This document shows, piece after piece, positions 8,201-10,101 of a DNA stretch of 10,101 nucleotides. Both the position numbers and the translations under genes were made by a program. Every line of letters begins with the position of its first letter. Positions within the stretch are counted from its first letter, which is position 1. Below the pieces are notes generated by a model, which saw only the letters and a program-made list of their open reading frames with translations, was not told the DNA's origin and searched no databases. Origin of the DNA: Cymbomonas tetramitiformis (lineage: Eukaryota > Chlorophyta > Pyramimonadophyceae > Pyramimonadales > Pyramimonadaceae); NCBI GenBank assembly GCA_001247695.2, contig LGRX02014724.1:1-10101 (forward strand), in the 5' to 3' direction.

Positions 8201-8931
8201 CGCCAATGTCTCACACTCGCAGAGTTCACGGGGGCAGCCCGGAGTGTCTCACGGGGAGGAGGGGGTTGTGCGCACAGCGCTACGTTCACAGGGGCAGCCC
8301 GGATTGTCTCACGAGGGTGGAGGGTGGTGCGCACAGCTCTATGTTCACAGGGGCAGCCTGGAGTGTCTCACGGGGGCGGAGGGGTGGTGGGCACAGCTCT
8401 ATGTTCGCAGGGGCAGCCCGGAGTGTCTCAAGAGGGCGGAGGGGTGGTGGGCACAGGATTACGTCCTTGTGCGCACTGATCTGGACACGCTCCTTCTTCC
8501 ACTCTTGCAGATGCTCTATAATGCCTCGAACCGCACTGCCAACCAAATTTACATGCTCTTGATTATCTTGCTCATTCTCAGTCAGGTGGGTGCTCCGTGC
8601 GCGTACCCTGAGCTGCTGCGCAATGTCAGCTGGTGTCAGCGTGTGACAAGGGGAAAACGGCCGTCCGTGGCAAACCTGGGGCTGCGGCTCTGATCTGACG
8701 CTCGAAAACCACCAACCCGCGCAAACATGCTCCAGCTTGGCTTACCTCGGACGGACACCTTGCAGCGCACTCACTTTTTGAGCCGGGCACCCTGTGGGGA
8801 GCTTGCATCCACCGCGCCTACAGCCTGGGCAGGGCATCAGTTCTTTCTGCTCAGCCGTCTCAGCGTGCCCTTGCGCAGGACTCCTCTTTCAACGCCAACA
8901 TCCACAAGCTCATTTTGCCGGGTGTCCCGTG
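5117..8931 (+). CDS. DYM: Dymeclin homologue, 10 exons, 3' end beyond window (partial)
   Basis: Dymeclin is a cytosolic, peripheral Golgi-associated helical-repeat protein needed for Golgi organisation and secretory traffic; loss in humans causes Dyggve-Melchior-Clausen dysplasia. The model joins 5117-5208, 5310-5398, 5469-5696, 5786-5852, 6100-6359, 6731-6934, 7302-7393, 8055-8114, 8457-8585 and 8879-8931, giving 424 codons plus two bases. Every intron is GT-AG and every phase matches. Family blocks appear in order: [14 protein letters not shown] (18-31), [15 protein letters not shown] (about 91-105), FEFIGT (about 149-154), [19 protein letters not shown] (about 162-180), [12 protein letters not shown] (about 300-311), [16 protein letters not shown] (329-344), [10 protein letters not shown] (about 351-360), [12 protein letters not shown] (366-377), [15 protein letters not shown] (393-407) and [17 protein letters not shown] (408-424). 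Family members are about 670-730 residues, so the C-terminal third is missing from the window. The alignment is to family sequences from memory; the identification is firm, while individual splice sites are predicted without RNA data. Confidence 0.92.
5310..5398 (+). CDS. DYM: Dymeclin exon 2
   Basis: It follows a tacacgcag acceptor that restores the split Trp codon, then reads [25 protein letters not shown], aligning with the helical segment after FW in plant dymeclin. The donor is the strong gtaagt, phase 1. Intron 1 is 101 bp (5209-5309). Confidence 0.85.
5469..5696 (+). CDS. DYM: Dymeclin exon 3
   Basis: It follows the ttatgcag acceptor and reads [19 protein letters not shown], then [18 protein letters not shown], close to the plant family pattern ..NN..TRHLAKLLIHLA....AVYISSVFLKYL. 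The donor is gtaagt, phase 1. Intron 2 is only 70 bp (5399-5468). The last 15 or so codons ([12 protein letters not shown]) form a polar linker. Confidence 0.9.
5786..5852 (+). CDS. DYM: Dymeclin exon 4
   Basis: A short 67-bp exon after a pyrimidine-rich acceptor (ttattttcag). It encodes [22 protein letters not shown], aligning with the ..MHSVLSFIGLVDVSP segment of plant dymeclin with no gap. The donor gtatct is weaker than its neighbours; phase 2. Intron 3 is 89 bp. Confidence 0.87.
6100..6359 (+). CDS. DYM: Dymeclin exon 5
   Basis: It reads [20 protein letters not shown], then [25 protein letters not shown] and a VSKVGSTA end that matches the family VGSAA motif. The acceptor is ttcgtcgcag after a T-rich tract, the donor gtaggc, phase 1. 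Intron 4 is 247 bp (5853-6099); no additional exon is needed inside it because the flanking blocks align without a gap. Confidence 0.9.
6731..6934 (+). CDS. DYM: Dymeclin exon 6
   Basis: It begins [20 protein letters not shown], continues with a hydrophobic helix ([12 protein letters not shown]) and ends [14 protein letters not shown], matching LLLLLVLANLTDASDAPNPY in animal dymeclin and the plant equivalent. The donor is the near-consensus gtgagt, phase 1. Intron 5 is 371 bp (6360-6730) and holds no repeat. Confidence 0.9.
7302..7393 (+). CDS. DYM: Dymeclin exon 7, its 3' end is the founder copy of the 25-bp array
   Basis: It follows the tttccccgcag acceptor and encodes [20 protein letters not shown] then [11 protein letters not shown], against plant VRVPFASLFDTLGMCL. 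Ending at the first CTG|gtacga (donor at 7394) gives phase 0 and joins exactly to [12 protein letters not shown] of exon 8, as the family requires (..CLADEGAVLLLYSL). The last 24 bases are copy 1 of the tandem array that fills the next 518 bp, so 20 further near-identical donors lie downstream. Which one is used is the least certain point of the model. Confidence 0.82.
7370..7911 (+). repeat. 25-bp tandem array, about 22 copies, made of exon 7 end plus 5' splice site
   Basis: The unit is gtacgayaccctcgg followed by cgcgtgcctg (25 bp). Copy 1 (7370-7393) is coding and encodes YDTLGACL; each later copy starts with the gt that acts as a donor after copy 1. Most copies differ only at the C/T of TACGAC or TACGAT and at G/A in CTCGGC or CTCAGC. 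Around 7644-7760 several copies are irregular (about 24, 23, 20 and 26 bp). Because 25 is not divisible by three, the array translates as a 25-residue cycle with no stop in the exon frame until about 7999. Confidence 0.97.
8055..8114 (+). CDS. DYM: Dymeclin exon 8
   Basis: A 60-bp exon encoding [20 protein letters not shown], aligning with plant ADEGAVLLLYSLLQGNSDFK. The acceptor is gcctgcgcag and the donor gtgggt, phase 0 at both ends, so skipping it would keep frame but remove a conserved helix. Confidence 0.87.
8224..8462 (+). repeat. 59-60 bp tandem array in intron 8, last copy contains the exon 9 acceptor
   Basis: Four units run 8224-8283, 8284-8342, 8343-8402 and 8403-8462, each starting gttcrcrggggcagcc, carrying gtgtctcam and a G-rich stretch, and ending gcacag plus six bases. 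In the fourth unit gcacag is the functional-looking acceptor and the six bases are the exon start. A truncated related piece (gtctcacactcgcag) precedes unit 1. The G-rich parts could form G-rich secondary structure in the pre-mRNA. Confidence 0.93.
8457..8585 (+). CDS. DYM: Dymeclin exon 9
   Basis: The best conserved stretch of the gene: [43 protein letters not shown]. The acceptor gtgggcacag is the end of the last unit of a 60-bp tandem array, and the first six exon bases GATTAC occupy the place of CGCTAC or CTCTAT in the other units. The donor CAG|gtgggt ends the exon in phase 0. Confidence 0.93.
8879..8931 (+). CDS. DYM: Dymeclin exon 10
   Basis: It follows cttgcgcag and encodes [18 protein letters not shown], almost identical to plant DSSFNSSIHKMILPSVPW. 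The donor gtagcg splits the Trp codon (TG|G, phase 2); reading through gives an immediate TAG at 8933-8935, which supports splicing here. Intron 9 is 293 bp (8586-8878). The following exon is not in the window. Confidence 0.88.
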
Positions 8932-8956
8932 GTAGCGCTCCCAGCTCCACCGCCGG

Positions 8957-9422
8957 CTTTCCCTGGCCTTCTCAATTCACCACACGGCAGGAGCTGCTCA
9001 GTTGACGCAAGGCAGCTTCCCCTGGCCTTCTCCATTCACCACACGGCAGGGAGCTGCTCAGTTGACGCAAGGCAGCTTCCTCCTGGCCTTCTCAATTCAC
9101 CACACGGCAGGAGCTGCTCAGTTGCGCAAGGCAGCCAGGCAGCAGGAGCTGCTCACTGGCCTTCTCCATTCACCACCACGGCAGGAGCTGCTCAGTTGAC
9201 GCAAGGCAGCTTCCCCTGGCCTTCTCAATTCACCACACGGCAGGAGCTGCTCAGTTGACGCAAGGCAGCTTCCCCTGGCCTTCTCAATTCACCACACGGC
9301 AGGAGCTGCTCAGTTGACGCAAGGCAGCTTCCTCTGGCCTTCTCAATTCACCACACGGCAGGAGCTGCTCAGTTGACGCAAGGCAGCTTCCCCTGGCCTT
9401 CTCAATTCACCACACGGTAGGA
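8957..9422 (+). repeat. 59-bp tandem array in intron 10, left block, about 8 copies
   Basis: The unit contains ctggccttctcaattcacc, acacggcaggagctgctcag and ttgacgcaaggcagcttccc. Most copies are 59 bp; variants include cattcacc for aattcacc, cctctgg for cccctgg, and one rearranged copy around 9121-9180 with an extra aggcagcaggagctgctca piece. The array begins about 25 bp after the exon 10 donor. Each unit has several AG dinucleotides after CT-rich sequence, so it is rich in cryptic acceptors. Confidence 0.96.
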
Positions 9423-9832
9423 TAATCAACTTCTACTTAGTTTGCATACTCATGCATAACATTAGTTGAATGTTTACGAACTCACACACACACACACACA
9501 CACAGTTGAATCTTATAAATCTGAAAAGTGTTTTGTGAGTTACAGTCAGTGCTTTATATCACACACGTGTGTTCTCTATCTAAGCTTACTGTTACTCAGT
9601 CATAGCTTCTACTGTACTCGTACGTGTACTCTTGTGTTCTGTGACAGATACTGTGTACATTTTGAATTGATCTTCTGTCTCTTGCAGACTCATTGTCATC
9701 ATTACTCTGTCCACATCTACACATGGTACTGTACTATGTCAGCACTGTCATACTGTCATACTGCCGTACTGTCAGAATTCGTACTTTTGGTCTCTCTGTG
9801 ATTAACACTGCATGAGAGTTTACTGTTTTCCT
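9423..9832. mobile_element. 410-bp AT-rich insertion inside the intron 10 array
   Basis: This segment differs from the array in composition and contains (CA)11 and many tactgt/gtcatac motifs. Array sequence on its left ends with acacggtagga (9412-9422) and on its right resumes with acacggcagga (9833-9843), an 11-bp repeat with one mismatch that looks like a target-site duplication. No protein domain and no convincing terminal inverted repeat is visible; the ends taatcaac and gttttcct do not match. It is probably a non-autonomous element of unknown class. Confidence 0.5.
9483..9504. repeat. (CA)11 microsatellite
   Basis: Twenty-two bases of perfect CA dinucleotide lie within the AT-rich insertion of intron 10. 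Confidence 0.97.
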
Positions 9833-10101
9833 ACACGGCAGGAGCTGCTCAGTTGACGCAAGGCAGCTTCCCCTGGCCTTCTCAATTCACCACACGGCAG
9901 GAGCTGCTCAGTTGACGCAAGGCAGCTTCCTCTGGCCTTCTCAATTCACCACACGGCAGGAGCTGCTCAGTTGACGCAAGGCAGCTTCCCCTGGCCTTCT
10001 CAATTCACCACACGGCAGGAGCTGCTCAGTTGACGCAAGGCAGCTTCCCCTGGCCTTCTCAATTCACCACACGGCAGGAGCTGCTCAGTTGACGCAAGGC
10101 A
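9833..10101 (+). repeat. 59-bp tandem array in intron 10, right block, continues off window
   Basis: The same unit as the left block resumes at acacggcagg and runs for more than four copies to the window end. Its total length is unknown. A copy with cctctgg at about 9929 occurs here as in the left block (about 9331), so the two blocks were one array before the interruption or share a longer duplicated segment. Confidence 0.95.

Noticed and set aside
8794..9258. Reading frames across the intron 10 array
   Set aside because: They consist of the 59-bp unit translated repeatedly and contain no family sequence.
9682..9730. Exon 11 after the good-looking tctgtctcttgcag acceptor at 9687
   Set aside because: Joining to the phase 2 end of exon 10 creates an immediate TGA, and the translation does not match the dymeclin segment expected next.

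Overview
The window is eukaryotic nuclear DNA, with no sign of prokaryotic gene organisation. Its main content is the 5' two thirds of one spliced protein gene on the + strand, a dymeclin (DYM) homologue. I reconstructed it as ten exons between 5117 and 8931, joined by canonical GT-AG introns whose phases all agree. The protein resembles land-plant dymeclin more than animal dymeclin; examples are the [26 protein letters not shown] and DSSFN..IHK.ILP.VPW blocks. This points to the green lineage. Together with the short introns and very heavy load of minisatellites, it suggests a green alga, perhaps a large-genome prasinophyte type. That placement is inference.

Layout: 1-617 is a GC-rich 48/63-bp tandem array and 618-1164 a related 36-bp array. 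1165-1565 is an acidic, broken ORF remnant containing a 67-bp direct duplication. 1566-1965 is AT-richer, with palindromes and a possible LTR-like block. 1966-2754 holds two almost identical direct repeats (178 and 182 bp) around about 430 bp, plus an 18-bp inverted repeat. 2755-3290 is noncoding, with a perfect 16-bp inverted repeat. 3293-4140 is a satellite of five monomers with a 178-180 bp period. 4141-5116 is the unassigned region upstream of the dymeclin start codon. 5117-10101 is the dymeclin gene, whose last visible intron (intron 10) runs off the right edge.

The most striking feature is that three of the four last introns contain tandem arrays touching splice sites. The 25-bp array at 7370-7911 is made of copies of the last 24 bases of exon 7 plus its 5' splice site, so the donor is repeated about 21 times. 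The 59-60 bp array at 8224-8462 ends in the 3' splice site and first codons of exon 9, so an acceptor-like AG is repeated four times. Intron 10 carries a 59-bp array that starts about 25 bp after its donor and is split by a 410-bp AT-rich insertion flanked by an 11-bp target-duplication-like repeat. Introns 1-6 and 9 carry no such arrays.

No tRNA, rRNA, CRISPR or operon was seen. The remainder of dymeclin (about 250-300 residues by comparison with the family) must lie beyond 10101.
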